NCBI GenBank assembly: GCA_021229015.1 | Contig: CM037781.1 | Span: 33,459,525 to 33,523,524 of the forward strand | DNA from: Solen grandis | Taxonomy: Eukaryota > Mollusca > Bivalvia > Adapedonta > Solenidae | DNA length: 64,000 nt | Direction of reading: 5' to 3' | In this document: positions 11,281-23,216 of the stretch, in pieces | How the letters are laid out: every line of letters starts with the position of its first letter | How positions within the stretch are numbered: position 1 is the stretch's first letter | Notes under the pieces: model-generated | The model's database searches: none | The model's input: only the letters and a program-made list of their open reading frames with translations | What the model was told of the DNA's origin: nothing | Position numbers and translations under genes: made by a program

Positions 11281-14200
11281 GAGATAACTAAGATTATGCA
11301 TTATGATACTAGATTTGCTTAAAAAGAAATAAATACACTTAGCAGAGGTTTAAGAGGTCCTATAAAATGATTGATATCAAAATAGTTAAAAGTATATATG
11401 GAAAAGTTAGTTTTAAAACATTTTTTTAAATGTATAATTGAAACATTTTGTTTTATGATAAACATTAGGTATATCAATATTACGTTTACCGGGTATCATA
11501 TTTATTTTACATGGGCAATTAATGTATGTAAATATATATCTATGACAAATCTAAAAAATATTAAAAAACTTATACTTCATGAATGTAAAAGTTTTTAATG
11601 AAAATACAAATTCCTTAAACCTTGGCAAGAAAGGTTAGCATACAGTTGACCTCATACAATGTCACTTTCTAAAGTGTTCCTTCTATTTATCCTCTTATCG
11701 ATAAATCTAATAGCTTACGCATGTAACAGTCAGTGTTAAGCTTAGATGATTTATTGCATTGCGGACTTGTGTTCAGTATCAAACAAATAGATTGCATAAT
11801 GCAATCTTAAGATTTTATAGATAGTCAATAGCCACAGACGTTCTTTCGGGTCTGTTTCTCGTAGAAAGATGCATTATAAAGAAGAGCCATTCTTAAGTAA
11901 AAGGTCATTCTGAACATAACTAACATTTGTCTATTTAGATAATACAAGTTTACAAATTCCAAAGCATCATATACACATGCACATACTCTTTTTAAGTGCA
12001 AGTAATAGCTGAAACAGCTAGTTGTAAAACATATTGACGAAATGTATAGTATCTCAAAGTAATGAACACTAAGTGGCGAAAATATATATTAAATGACATA
12101 CAAAAGTCATCGCCGAGTACCCCCGCTGACATTTAAATGTAACACTCTTCAGCGCGGAGGCTTGAAAGTCATGTTAACAAAATAAATAATTGCGCCCGGC
12201 AGCTGTATACAACTGCCTTTATGAGTGAGACACCATAAAACGACCTAATTTATCCGTAATATCCCACGGCCTATAGATGATTTATCGATCGGCCATGGGT
12301 ATTCGACGATGACAAAAACAGGCATCCCAAATATTCACTTTTGTTCACGGGCAGTTTTAAGTTATGGTGTCATTCAGCTTTATATTTGATATTATAAGCT
12401 TCCCTGCAATGTAGGGGAAATTTTAGGAGTGAATAAAAATCCTTTTTTTTAGTTTTCTCTCGTTTTGATAACATTAACGTATTGAATCGAAATATTCCCG
12501 TATGAAACCCCTTTTATGAGATATCGAAGATCAAGAGACTGTCAATCAATAATTGCCATGGTAATTTCACGATGTATTGTAATAATGATATTGGGTGTTG
12601 CCAATTCCTTAAAGGACGAGGAAGCATGTTAAAACCAACATTTGGACACCACAAATAAGACGATTTTGGCGTGGCTACCGACAATTGTTATTTTTCCTTA
12701 TTTAGTTGCACTATTAATACACATCGAAATTCAATGGTTTCCAATTTAAGGTAAATTTTTCTCAGCCTAATTAAACGTACCTATAGGGTTCATTCAATGG
12801 ATACTAGGATATAAAGTTTTTTTTTTTTATTTTAGACTTTCTTTCAAACAGAACAACTCATATTTTATCTGTGTATCTCTGGAAATTGATCAGAATTATA
12901 TCACAAAATATTGCGTTAAACAGTAAAAATATATCCATTTGGTAAATAATGGACGGAGAAAGTATTTAGAAGTTACCAGATCAGCTTTCGGTTTGTTTTA
13001 AATTGTATTTCAGATAACATCATTAGTATGGCAGTGCTTTTGAATTGCTCTTCGATTAAAAATTTAAATTGAGATTAAAAATTTGCGTCCATTACTGATA
13101 TTTAATTGAGAAAAAAAAATTTAATCGCCGTCGGTTTTGATTGATATGCCAATAGTCACGTTAATGAATGTTCCATCACTGTGCAATTTAGGCAACAAAT
13201 CCTAACGAAATGCTCTTATGAAATGTTAATGTTTTATGCAAAATCGGTATAATGCTTTAAGTATTGTGAACTTGTTTGCTATTTTGCCTTAGTCATTGGT
13301 AACTTTCAATTGTTTTAATCGACCATATATCTTAGAAGAAAAATCACTTAGAATTAGTAGATATGTTCGAAAACAATATTAAACAGCCCTTAACAGTTGG
13401 ATTATAGCCAAAACTATCAAATGTCCTATATTTTTTTCCAAAAAGTACGTCAGCAATGAAGAAATGTTACATTTAATCCGGATTTAACTGAGGTTTTCGG
13501 AAAATATCAGATTTACAGTAACAGAAAACTGTTTTCCTCAGCTGCATGCAAATCATGAGATAATGGTATAGTGTGTATTAGATAAACTTCCTTTCGTGAA
13601 TATTTCGAGTCTTTCAAAGAAAGCATAGAATAAATAAATAAGTTTTAATAGTAGTTTCAATTTTCGTATGACATATAGAGGTACACCTGGTCCAGTAGTT
13701 TTAGAGAAGTATTTGACTCGATGCTCATATATAAGATTTGAATCAGATGAAACAAAATCGGTCGATGAAGATCAAGAAACGAGAATCAGGAAATATATTT
13801 TAGCAATTTTAAATGACCTTTTCCGCTACCACAATTGCCAAGTACATGTATTGATGAGAGAGTATTATCCTACTCATTTGAATAAATCGATTTTAATGGG
13901 TTTATAGCCGGCTATATAACCGAGAGTGCCAATCTAGTGTCATTGAAATATTTCTTCATTACTCAAGCGACCTTTTCACTGAGGCTGAGGTTTATTTTGT
14001 CTAGATTTAAACAAATTTAACTCCCATAGTCAACCAATTGATTTTTCACAAAATAAAACAGTTCATGTTGTTTTATATGAGGAGCCGCTTAAAAGTTAAA
14101 TAAAATATCATCAATAAACAAAGTTTTTACAAAATGGATTGAACTCCGCTCAGACTTTGAGAAAGGTTTCACAGTAATCTGCTTATCAAAAATAGAATAT

Positions 14201-14730
14201 TAAGTTTTATTAATAAATTTTAATTGGTAAATTTGGTACGATTAGAAAAAATGCTATTCCTAATTTTAAAACATTAAAAAGTTAAAGAATTTAAACTGTC
14301 TGAGTTGAAGAAACACTTACATTTTAGACTAAACTTTAATTTTTAAAACCCGCCTTTTTGATAAAAATAGTAATAGTAATACAATGTATTTCATTTATCA
14401 GCACAGTCGCCGAAAACATTGTTACTGATTACACTTTGCCATTGAATATTTCAGGGAACCTTATTTACAACCTAACTGAAGATCACTGTTTTATTTAGTG
14501 AGAGTCAAGTTAGTTTTAATACATAGAATGACTTTTTCGTCTTTACTTAATTTGAGTAAGTAAAGTTATAATTCATCTTGGGAAAACAATTTGGTTATCA
14601 ATTTTTGCATATCAGACAATATTTTAAATTTTATTATATGGTTGATAAGGTACCAGTACGTTTACAACCACAGAAAAGTGAGAAAGGTCATTTTTATCTG
14701 ATACATAACAATATAAAGTAAATATTTCAA
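11281..14730. other. unassigned AT-rich DNA
   Basis: No gene could be supported. A 79-codon frame at 13668-13907 (+) is hydrophilic and starts MTYRGTPGPVV. It has no recognisable domain, and I cannot tell whether it is an exon. GACACCATAA near 12230 reappears inverted near 12366 (TTATGGTGTC), with more complex DNA between, suggesting a small inverted-repeat element. Confidence 0.35.
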
Positions 14731-14734
14731 GTTC

Positions 14735-14955
14735 TATAGTAATCAGAGCATCGCAATGGGAGCGGGAGAACGCAGGTATGTTTTTCTCCGACCGCGACAT
14801 GCGAAACTCCTTGGCGCCATGCAAAGATATTGTGAAATTTCCAGGAAAGGTTGACTTACCCGGTGCCAAGATAATGTTTCTGAATCTGGTATCATGATAA
14901 ATGTATACAAAGACATTTTGCAATGTGGCAGCATTATACGTATCTCATATTTGCA
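14735..14955 (+). mobile_element. degenerate tRNA-derived SINE
   Basis: Aligned by eye with the better preserved SINE at 28597-28897, this stretch keeps the same landmarks in order: GGGAGCGGGAG near 14758, CCGCGACATGCGAAA near 14792, TTTCCAGGAAAGGTTGACTTACCCGGTG, TGGTATCATGA, then TGTGGCAGCATTATA near 14924. Many substitutions separate the two, so this is an old copy. It lacks the 3' ACTGAAATACTGTCG domain. The minus-strand frames of 80-99 codons that cross it are not genes. Confidence 0.7.
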
Positions 14956-15381
14956 TAGTTTCCCAATCAACTGGAACACTCGCAAATTGTTCCAGGATCT
15001 GTTTTTAACAATCGATGATTGAAAAACGTATTAATTAAACAATTTAAATGTGGGCTTTTGTAGACTTATCCTTTATAGTTAGATATTGCCATAATACACG
15101 GTTAACTAGCACTACGTGGCCAATACCAAGTATAAACTCATTTACAACACCTTAAGTTTTATATAAACGGTGTATTCGGGTCAACTTTCAGATAATTTTT
15201 GGACATATTTTTTCTCGCTTTTTTAAACATTATTGATATAAAACGATATCTGCGTAAATAGGCTTGTACAAACAACCGGTGGTACCAGTATATTCAAAAA
15301 AGAAAGAAAAAAAGGCTCGCTGGTAATTAATTATATATACACTACAGTAAGTTCGCGGTGCAAATTGTTTACCGATACAAC

Positions 15382-15414
15382 ATGGCTAAACAACATTTCG
15401 ACAGCGACGAAAAT
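15382..15414 (+). CDS. possible first coding exon (11 codons), gene unknown
   Basis: ATGGCTAAACAACATTTCG begins a short frame, MAKQHFDSDEN, that runs directly into GTAAGT, a consensus splice donor. The start context (ACAACATGG) is good and a TATATATA string lies 43-50 bp upstream. It would end in phase 0. The receptor exon at 27416 needs an incoming phase of 1, so at least one more exon would be required between them. There is no signal peptide, which most class B receptors have. It could be the start of that receptor, of another gene, or chance. Confidence 0.2.
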
Positions 15415-15667
15415 GTAAGTTCTATGTAAGAGAGAAAGGCCAAAACATAGAAAAGACACACTGATGTCAATAGAGACGAGATGTATATTGCTTGTATATT
15501 TTTCACGCTTTAAATATTTTTCCTTTTGTATAAATATTTGAAATCACAAAATAAACATGAGGAAGTTGAGGCATTCATGCTTTCCTTTGTTGAAATATAA
15601 ATAGACAATACCCAATAAACACGAGGAACTGGAACTCTGCATGTTGCTTATCGTGCCATATGCCGCT

Positions 15668-15692
15668 CCCCCCCCCCCCCCCCCCCCCCCCC
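15668..15692. repeat. 25-nt C homopolymer
   Basis: An uninterrupted run of 25 C on the + strand, with G on the other. Length is likely to vary between individuals and sequencing runs. The 72-codon minus-strand frame across it, which contains a polyglycine tract, is a by-product. Confidence 0.95.
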
Positions 15693-16203
15693 AATATGGA
15701 AATTGGCGTGATAAAATGCAGCCGGTTTGTTGCCATATGAATACTCATGACGTGCCAAGTCTTTCCGAATGCGATCGGATTGTTTCTGGCCATGTTAGGT
15801 AATCTCCGTTTATTTCCGTCAGTAATTAAAAAGTCGGAGTTTTAAGATTTCCCTATGTTCATAAAACTTTGTCTGTTTCAATCGTTTGTCCTTTCTGGAA
15901 ATATTAATGTTGCACGCTATATTTGCACATAGTGTTTCAACATACAACTTTTTGTCAAGATTGGTAGAGATAACTATTGCACCGAATACATCTTACTTAC
16001 TTTCAAGGATAACGGTGGTCTCATAGATTTACTCACAGACTGATTTCTTCTTCCTCCTCGTCTTCTTTTTCTGTTGTAATGGCTAGCAATCATTATCTGA
16101 TTATCATGGCCATATTTTAGACCTTGTGGTCAAGGATCACCCACGTTTGGTTCTTGCTTTGCTGAAGAGACAGCATCGGAAAAAAATACTTGTTATAAAC
16201 AGG

Positions 16204-16480
16204 GGAGTCTGGGACCGATACCCTATCTCATTTTGCGAAAAGACCCCTTGGTTCTTTTACGTGCCCGGTGTATAGCACCGATACACGGCAGACAAGTTCC
16301 TTGGTAGAACAAGCACTGAGTACGCCGAGTTCCCATAGCAACCCAATTTGCCAAGTGCCTAAAAGGAATGTATTTGGTATTTTTATACGTCTTTAGTTTG
16401 ACGCGGTCACCAGAAGTGCTAAGGCTGGGATCGAAACCCAGACCTACCGACAATTTAAACGACAATGGACTACCGCGAAT
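16204..16480 (-). mobile_element. SINE-like repeat, minus strand
   Basis: On the minus strand a tRNA-like head is visible: GCGGTAGTCCATTGTCG followed by a B-box-like GGGTTTCGATCCC (complement at 16426-16440). The rest (GTTCTTTTACGTGCCCGGTG, TATAGCACCGATACACGG near 16270) belongs to a sequence I recognise as common in mollusc repeats. No target-site duplication was seen. The 97-codon minus frame inside it is not a gene. Confidence 0.5.
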
Positions 16481-16669
16481 CATTATGGTATTAAATATTA
16501 AATGAATTAGGAACATGAAAGATTTGTGACTTACTGTATTTTCTAAATGTTCACGGAAGTTTTAAAGCAATTTTGGGCACAATAGTGTATCCGGTTTACC
16601 TTCTGAATTCCTATGACGTATGATGTCTTCAAATACATGTTTCATACAGTTAAATTCATGTAAATGGTC

Positions 16670-16780
16670 ACCTGTATTGAGCAGTCACCCTATTGTAAGA
16701 CCAAAATTATTAAACAGCCAATCTGTAATAGCGGCCACTTCACTTTTACTGACCACTTCTGCTAAGCACCCAACCTACAA
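16670..16780. repeat. AGCGGYCAC-type repeat relic, copy 1
   Basis: It contains GGTCACCTGTATTGAGCAGTCACCC and, 50 bp on, TAATAGCGGCCACTTCACTTTTACTGACCACTT. The same kind of string, CTGTATTTAGCGGTCACTTTT, occurs near 43728. These look like relics of one dispersed repeat family with short GCGGTCAC motifs; the ends are not clear. Confidence 0.4.
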
Positions 16781-17724
16781 TTGCTGAATTTAAGACTCAG
16801 AGGAAAATACTGTATTTTATTGTTATTTATTATTCAATTAGTTAAGATATCACTTACTACTTCTACATTGAATCATTGTTTCATGTATGGTAATTTAGAC
16901 CTCTTTAGTATAAAACAGAATGTAGGAGTGAATCATTTATTTTGTGGAACTTAATTTCTTTTATTTTGTAAGCGTAGGCTGTCACATCCAAGTAGATGAT
17001 CGCTAAAATGAATACCCATTGAAAAATTTGATTGCTGTATATTTTTTTCGGGAAAATACTTTTTTTTAAATATTTCATTAAAGTATACATATTTATTTAT
17101 TCCTCAAACTTGAAACTTGAAACGAAATTCTAACTAGGAGTAATATTTCGAAAAGTCTTTCTAACCCACTGCATGTGATTAAATAGGATATGATTTTGAA
17201 AGAAGCCTCTAAAAATAAAAAAAAAGATCATAGTAACCAAAAGAGAGGCTCTGACAGATCTGTCCGACATTATTATTCCGCAGTCAATCAGAAGACAAAC
17301 AACGCACATTTGACTTTTTTGTTACTGGGAATCCTTCAAAACATCATTCAGAAAGGAAATAATAAAGAAAATAAGGATATAAAATAAAACTTTGCAAATT
17401 TAGGAATGAAGTATGGATGATTCAGTAATTATATTTGCCCCATGCACTGTTTCCCGTTCAGTTTATAGATTTAAGGTTAAAAATGGATTCGACAAAATCG
17501 AATCAAACAATCAGAAACAGTCCCTTTAAAATGTGCAAGAAATACAAAATGAATTTTACTGGTACTCAATAAAGATGCATGTACATGTGTAATTAAACTT
17601 TTATTAAACAGAATTGAATTGGATTATTTTTTATGAGTATGAATAAAAAAAAGCGTAGAAAGTGGGGAAGAGGAAACTGTAGAGCGTTCCTTCCCTTATT
17701 CAATTGTTAAGTATTAGTTATCTA

Positions 17725-17812
17725 GTTATCGTTTATTATTTAAATTTTATGGAATTTATCGCAAGCGACGCAAAGCGGATAAATCCATAAGATATAAACG
17801 ATAACATATTTA
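17725..17812. repeat. inverted repeat, ~30-bp arms
   Basis: The left arm (ATCGTTTAT, then TTTATGGAATTTATCGC) is complementary to the right arm (GCGGATAAATCCATAAG, then ATATAAACGAT) across a short loop, AAGCGACGCAAA. The hairpin has several mismatches and a small gap. It is probably a palindromic MITE remnant. Confidence 0.6.
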
Positions 17813-18068
17813 CAGTTTGTCACGTACGCCATACAGTTTTGCTTTTGACCTCGAATTATGGACCTGTCTTCTGTTTGATTGACAGTTTCGCGTGATGTTT
17901 TCAGTACGGTTCAGAGTCAGTATCGCTGTTAACATTTATATTTTGATCTAGCAAAACATGACGAAAAGCAGTGGCCGCTGTTACAAGCTCCGCTCATAAA
18001 CCGAGTTTGTCACGTAGGCACCATAAACCCACACACACTCCATAATTATAAAGACCTATGCAATATGT

Positions 18069-18119
18069 TTTCCAAATTTTTAACGAAAATTTGTTTCCAA
18101 TTTTTTAACGAAAATTTGC
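18069..18119. repeat. tandem duplication, two units of ~25 bp
   Basis: TTTCCAAATTTTTAACGAAA followed by ATTTG is repeated once, with one base changed in the A/T run. Confidence 0.8.
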
Positions 18120-18269
18120 ATACAGCTTATGGCTCTTATGAACGATGTACCTGTAATACATACATTGTCTTTGATTAAGTATTGGTTTCACCTATTTCCT
18201 ACGATCATATAAAATACGCTGTACTGTTTTGATATATAACTGAGGCTAGGTTTTTGTGTATCATAGAAT

Positions 18270-19250
18270 TTGGTTTATATTCAGTTTACTGAGGAAAAGC
18301 TTATACTCGCACTAAATGTTGGTTTATATTCATTGTAGTTAGAATAAGGTTATAGTCGTTGCCTAGATATTGGTTTATATTCATTGTAGTTAGAATAAGG
18401 TTATAGTCGTTGCCTAGATATTGGTTTATATTCATTGTAGTTAGAATAAGGTTATAGTCGTTGCCTAGATATTGGTTTATATTCATCGTAGTTAGAATAA
18501 GGTTATAGTCCTTGCCTAGATATTGGTTTATATTCATCGTAGTTAGAATAAGGTTATAGTCCTTGCCTAGATATTGGTTTATATTCATTGTAGTTAGAAC
18601 AAGGTTATAGTCCTTGCCTAGATATTGGTTTATATTCATCGTAGTTAGAATAAGGTTATAGTCGTTGCCTAGATATTGGTTTATATTCATCGTAGTTAGA
18701 ATAAGGTTATAGTCGTTGCCTAGATATTGGTTTATATTCATTGTAGTTAGAATAAGGTTATAGTCCTTGCCTAGATATTGGTTTATATTCATCGTAGTTA
18801 GAATAAGGTTATAGTCCTTGCCTAGATATTGGTTTATATTCATCGTAGTTAGAATAAGGTTATAGTCCTTGCCTAGATATTGGTTTATATTCATCGTAGT
18901 TAGAATAAGGTTATAGTCGTTGCCTAGATATTGGTTTATATTCATCGTAGTTAGAATAAGGTTATAGTCGTTGCCTAGATATTGGTTTATATTCATTGTA
19001 GTTAGAATAAGGTTATAGTCGTTGCCTAGATATTGGTTTATATTCATCGTAGTTAGAATAAAGTTATAGTCCTTGCCTAGATATTGGTTTATATTCATCG
19101 TAGTTAGAATAAGGTTATAGTCGTTGCCTAGATATTGGTTTATATTCATCGTAGTTAGAATAAGGTTATAGTCGTTGCCTAGATATTGGTTTATATTCAT
19201 CGTAGTTAGAATAAGGTTATAGTCGTTGCCTAGATATTGGTTTATATTTA
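18270..19250. repeat. 51-bp minisatellite, 18 units plus degenerate flanking units
   Basis: Eighteen near-identical 51-bp units fill 18319-19236. Each begins TTGGTTTATATTCAT and ends TTGCCTAGATA. Units differ almost only at two positions: ATTGTAG or ATCGTAG, and GTCGTTGCC or GTCCTTGCC. A decayed 49-bp unit lies just before the array (18270-18318), and a further decayed copy is visible near 19799-19845. Because 51 is a multiple of 3, the minus strand stays open for 299 codons (18301-19200), reading a 17-residue unit, MNINQYLGNDYNLILTT, with N/K variation at position 9. There is no signal peptide, flanking domain or visible exon structure, so I take it as non-coding. Confidence 0.95.
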
Positions 19251-22218
19251 ATGTATTGTGTTCTGCACATTAAAATACAAGTAGTAAAATGGGGGAAACA
19301 CATATTGTCGTAACACAGAATATGGTGCTTATCTAGTGTATTCGAATTGCGGATAGGTCTATCGCCGTTGTACTGTACTAATGGTCGGTGTACTGAAAAT
19401 AGTTCTCTAGGACATACCTTTTCATTATACGGAATATGTTTACATTCTTTGGTCTAAGCAATGGTTTGATGCATCAGTTTATTTTCAGTAAACTCAATAT
19501 TGATAAATGTTCATTGTTCAAATCTTCAAGTCATTGAACTGAAAAATAAAACAAGGATTGGAGATGGTTAAGACCCTTATGTATTATGCTCATTATATCC
19601 AGTCTTGATTTATATTTATTGTCCAAAAATAGTTCTAATCATTATCATGAAAAAGTGATTATATTGTTTTCATTTTTATTTGTAAACTCTACTTGTCAGA
19701 CAATTATAATTATTACCATTGAACTGAAAAACAAAACAAAAAAACAACAACAATTGTATGTATCCACTCTACAAAAAAAGGTTAATATTTTATAAGGATC
19801 GGTTTATATTAATTGCACTGAGAATTATGTTGGTAGCCATTACTTGAAGACAGTTTTATATTTACTATTTAGGATGGTAAATTCAAGTTCCATTGAAAAT
19901 GTTGATAAAAGATAGAATATTGAATTGCTTACTGTAAAACCAAATACATAATTCACATTTTTGCACACTGTATTGTTAGCTGTTAAATTACCTTCATACA
20001 TTTATTTTCGTTTTTAAGTTGCTACTGTCGGAAAAACCTTTAAGAAATCAATCATTCAATATAGATTGCTTACATTACATTATGTCCAATATGCTAAATT
20101 AGTTTTTGATGTATAGTTTCAACAAGTTTTAAATAGGAAAATAGTTAAGAGTAAAGCATATTACATCTATTAAATAGATACAGACAATAGTTCTTATACA
20201 TTTTATGCAAATGAAATTATTTCTTTCTTGGTATACTAGAATCACAGCGATATAATCGCCATTGCGCCAATGTATCGGCTTTGGAAAAGCTGGAAGTATT
20301 TGACCTTAGTTAAACAGGATTAGAAATGAGTGTGTGATTCAAGCATCACATAGATTTATTTCAAAGGATGTTTCCTCAGTACATAAAGTACAACACTGTT
20401 GTCTGGTTGAACTGTCTCTAAGATTATCATTAAGCTACAAAACAATAGCAGAACACATTAACTTTATTCCCGATCGAAAGGAATCAGTAATATGATCAGA
20501 CCCGTCCTGAATATCTTCTAACAACACTGATGTCTCTCTGACTAACTGACTTAAAACAACGTTGATTTATCTTACGAGCCTATCCATAATGGATTGATGT
20601 TTTATCAAGAATGAATAAAGTGGTCTTAGGAAGATTCAAAATCGAAATGTCTATCTGCAATTTCACTATCTGCTATCAGTTAAAATGATTTTACGTATTA
20701 TAGATATTTCGTTACATGAGGGGCATATCTTGTAAACAACTTTTCTACAAACCTATCGGTGTTTCGATAAGCTATAAAATCCATCGTATGTTTTTGCTTT
20801 CAAACTGTGTCGTTATCCGTGTGAAACAGTGAAGCTTTCCTTTACATAATAATTAAGCTACACAAGCTAGTAATATACTGATGTAATAGACGTTTAGGAA
20901 GAAAACGCTTTAATACAGGTAGAACCCTTTGCAATATTTCCACTCATAATTTGTTTCAGTGAAGTATATCTTCAGGCATGACAAAGCACTGCACCCGCCT
21001 AAAATAGTCAGAAAACAATGACTGTAAATTTACACACAAAAAAATAACAACATAAATACCTATAAACGTTTATGCCTGTTTAGCACCAAACCTTGGCATA
21101 TTTTCATTGACTCTGCAAAATAATAATTAACTCTTTTTCCTCATTTAAGTTCGTTGATTTACAATCGTTTCGTTAAATATTTCATCCTAATTATTCTGGC
21201 GGTTTTTAAGTTGCACCAATGTTATGCACCTTGGAAGGATATAAGCAATGTCCGCTTCCAATGACGTTCGAACCTAATACCTTCAGACGCACAGTCGCAA
21301 ACGTTTTTGGGCCAGGTGCTGCTTTCGGAATAGCCTAAGTTATATTAACCAAATCCTGGATTTTTTGTCAATAATTATCGTGATAAAAAATATGATTGAT
21401 AAATGCAAAGATGTTAACAGGCAAATAACGTATAATCAAGTCTCTCAGATTAAAATGACGTCCGACAAAAGACGCTTCCTTAAAATACAAGGACTTATCT
21501 GAGCAGATATTGAGAGCCTTAGAAACCATAATTACGTCATTTATTTTTTCGGAAAATCAAAATCACACATAATGGTCAAAATCAATAATCTTTTCTAGTA
21601 GTACACATGTTTATATAAATGTTTATTATGTACACTGGCAACGAATACATTTGAGTTAGGGTTTCGTCAGATTAAGCCATTAGTTCGATGCAGATGGTCA
21701 CTTGGGAGAATATTTTACTTAGATTTCTTTTCTGTAAGAATTGAATATAGTGTTATGAAATAACACAGTTTTTAATTCAAATGGAATATCAATCACCATT
21801 GAAAGCCTCTAGAAATGTGCGATGGAAAACGAGGTAAACAAAAAGCCATTGACACATGGCTTTTAATACTTTGATAAGTTTTCCTAGCAGATATATAGGA
21901 ATTAAATTTCATGTGTATTGCCAAATTAATACGTTATTGTCTACTAAATAAGAGTGCATCTCTTGGCGTCATGCCATATTATGCATATCAAGATCATACA
22001 ATTGCTAGCATAGCAGAAGAAAACGTATGTTTCACAGACTTACAAATCGTTGAATATGATGTAATTTATTAGTAGTACGTTATGGGCTAGTCTGCACGCC
22101 GTTTATCAAATTCGTGAAGGATATACGTTTCAAAAGCTGTGTACAACATTTAAGCATTTTTTTATCGTTTGATTAGGCAGATCTCTGATATAATACACTA
22201 TACACTCGCTACTGTTTA
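19251..22218. other. unassigned AT-rich DNA
   Basis: Apart from one decayed minisatellite unit near 19800, no gene, RNA or repeat family was recognised. If the receptor gene begins at 15382 this would be intron; otherwise it is intergenic. Confidence 0.35.
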
Positions 22219-23216
22219 GCTCACCTGAGCACTTGTGCCCAGGATGAGCTTTTTGACCGACTTTAGAGGTTACAGTTTTGGCCCAGTCTTCATGTCAGGA
22301 TGTTTGTTTAATGAAATCTCGGATGAGTTCAAAATTAGGTTATGTTGTTTCAAAAACTAGGTCACAGGTCAAATCATAGAAATTTTATAAAAACCTTTTG
22401 AACACTCTAAAGGCTACAGTTTTAGCCCAATCGTCATGAAACTTGGTCAGGATGTTTGTCTTTATAACATCTCTGATGAGTTCGAAACTGGGTCATGTGG
22501 GGTCAAAAACAGTTATCTACGTAAAATCTCAGATAAGTTTGATAATGGATCACATGGGGTCAAAAAGAAGGTCACCAGGGAAATTTAAGAAAAACCTTGG
22601 AACACTCCAGAGGTCACGTTTTTAGCTTTACCTCCATGTAACTTGATCAAAATGTTTGTTTACATAAAATCACGGATGAGTTAAAACCTGGGGCACATGG
22701 GGCCAAAAAGTAGGTCACCAGGGTAAATTCAAAAGTAATATTGTTGTTGTTGTATTGGGGTTTACCGTCGCTGCGATAGTATTTCAATTATACAGCGACG
22801 TCCAGCTAATTACAGGTGGAGGAAGACCCCGAGTACACAAAAGTAATATTGTGGATAATCTAGAGGCCACATATCTTTTGATCAGTCTTCATGGACTTTA
22901 ATCTGAAAGTTTGTCTACATGAAATCTTACATGAGTTCGAAAATGGGTCAAAAGTAGGTCACAAGGCCAAATCCGAGAAAAAACCTTGTGAACACTATAG
23001 AGGCTACACTTTTGTCCCAGTCTTCATAAATCTTGATAAGAATGTTGTCTGCATGAAATCCAAGATGAGTGCAAATTTTGGTAGTGTCAAAAGAAGGTCA
23101 CGTAGTCAAATGTTAGAATAACTTTGCAAACACTTAAAATGCCACATTTTTGGTTATCACGCCTAACACTATCTTATTCAGATGAGCGACACAGGGCCAT
23201 CTTGACCCTCTTGTTC
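22219..23216. mobile_element. tandem-repeat-containing DNA transposon, non-autonomous
   Basis: The element opens with AGCTCACCTGAGC and closes with GATGAGCGACACAGGGCCATC, then TTGACCCTCTTGTT. The GGGCCATCTTGACCC part can form a short hairpin close to the 3' end. Between lie about five diverged direct repeats of roughly 140-150 bp. Each has an AGG-YTACA-TTTTGGCCC block, CTTCATG, CAGGATGTTTGT, ATGAGTTCGAAA, GGGTCA and AAACCTTG-GAACACT (block starts near 22266, 22411, 22610, 22864 and 23001). A 3' hairpin just before the end is typical of Helitrons, so that class is possible, but it is not proven. A SINE fragment has inserted at 22744-22838. Three open frames here (22443, 22891 and others) are by-products. 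Confidence 0.8.
22744..22838 (-). mobile_element. 5'-truncated SINE insertion with 13-bp target-site duplication
   Basis: AAAAGTAATATTG at 22731-22743 is repeated exactly at 22839-22851. Between them is a minus-strand SINE 3' end: complement of GACGTCGCTGTATAATTG, with CCAGCTAATTACAGGTGGAG and GAAGACCCCGAG visible on the + strand, and a TTGTTGTTG tail. The flanking sequence resumes without loss inside the tandem-repeat element, so this insertion is younger than that element. Confidence 0.92.

Noticed and set aside
15575..15793. Polyglycine protein on the minus strand
   Set aside because: The glycine tract is a translation of the 25-C homopolymer.
18301..19200. 299-codon minus-strand repeat protein
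   Set aside because: The frame is open only because the 51-bp unit is a multiple of three and free of stops; no signal peptide, exon border or flanking domain supports a protein.
18319..19236. Regular array that might be read as CRISPR
   Set aside because: The units are contiguous 51-mers with no unique spacers and this is an animal genome; it is a minisatellite.
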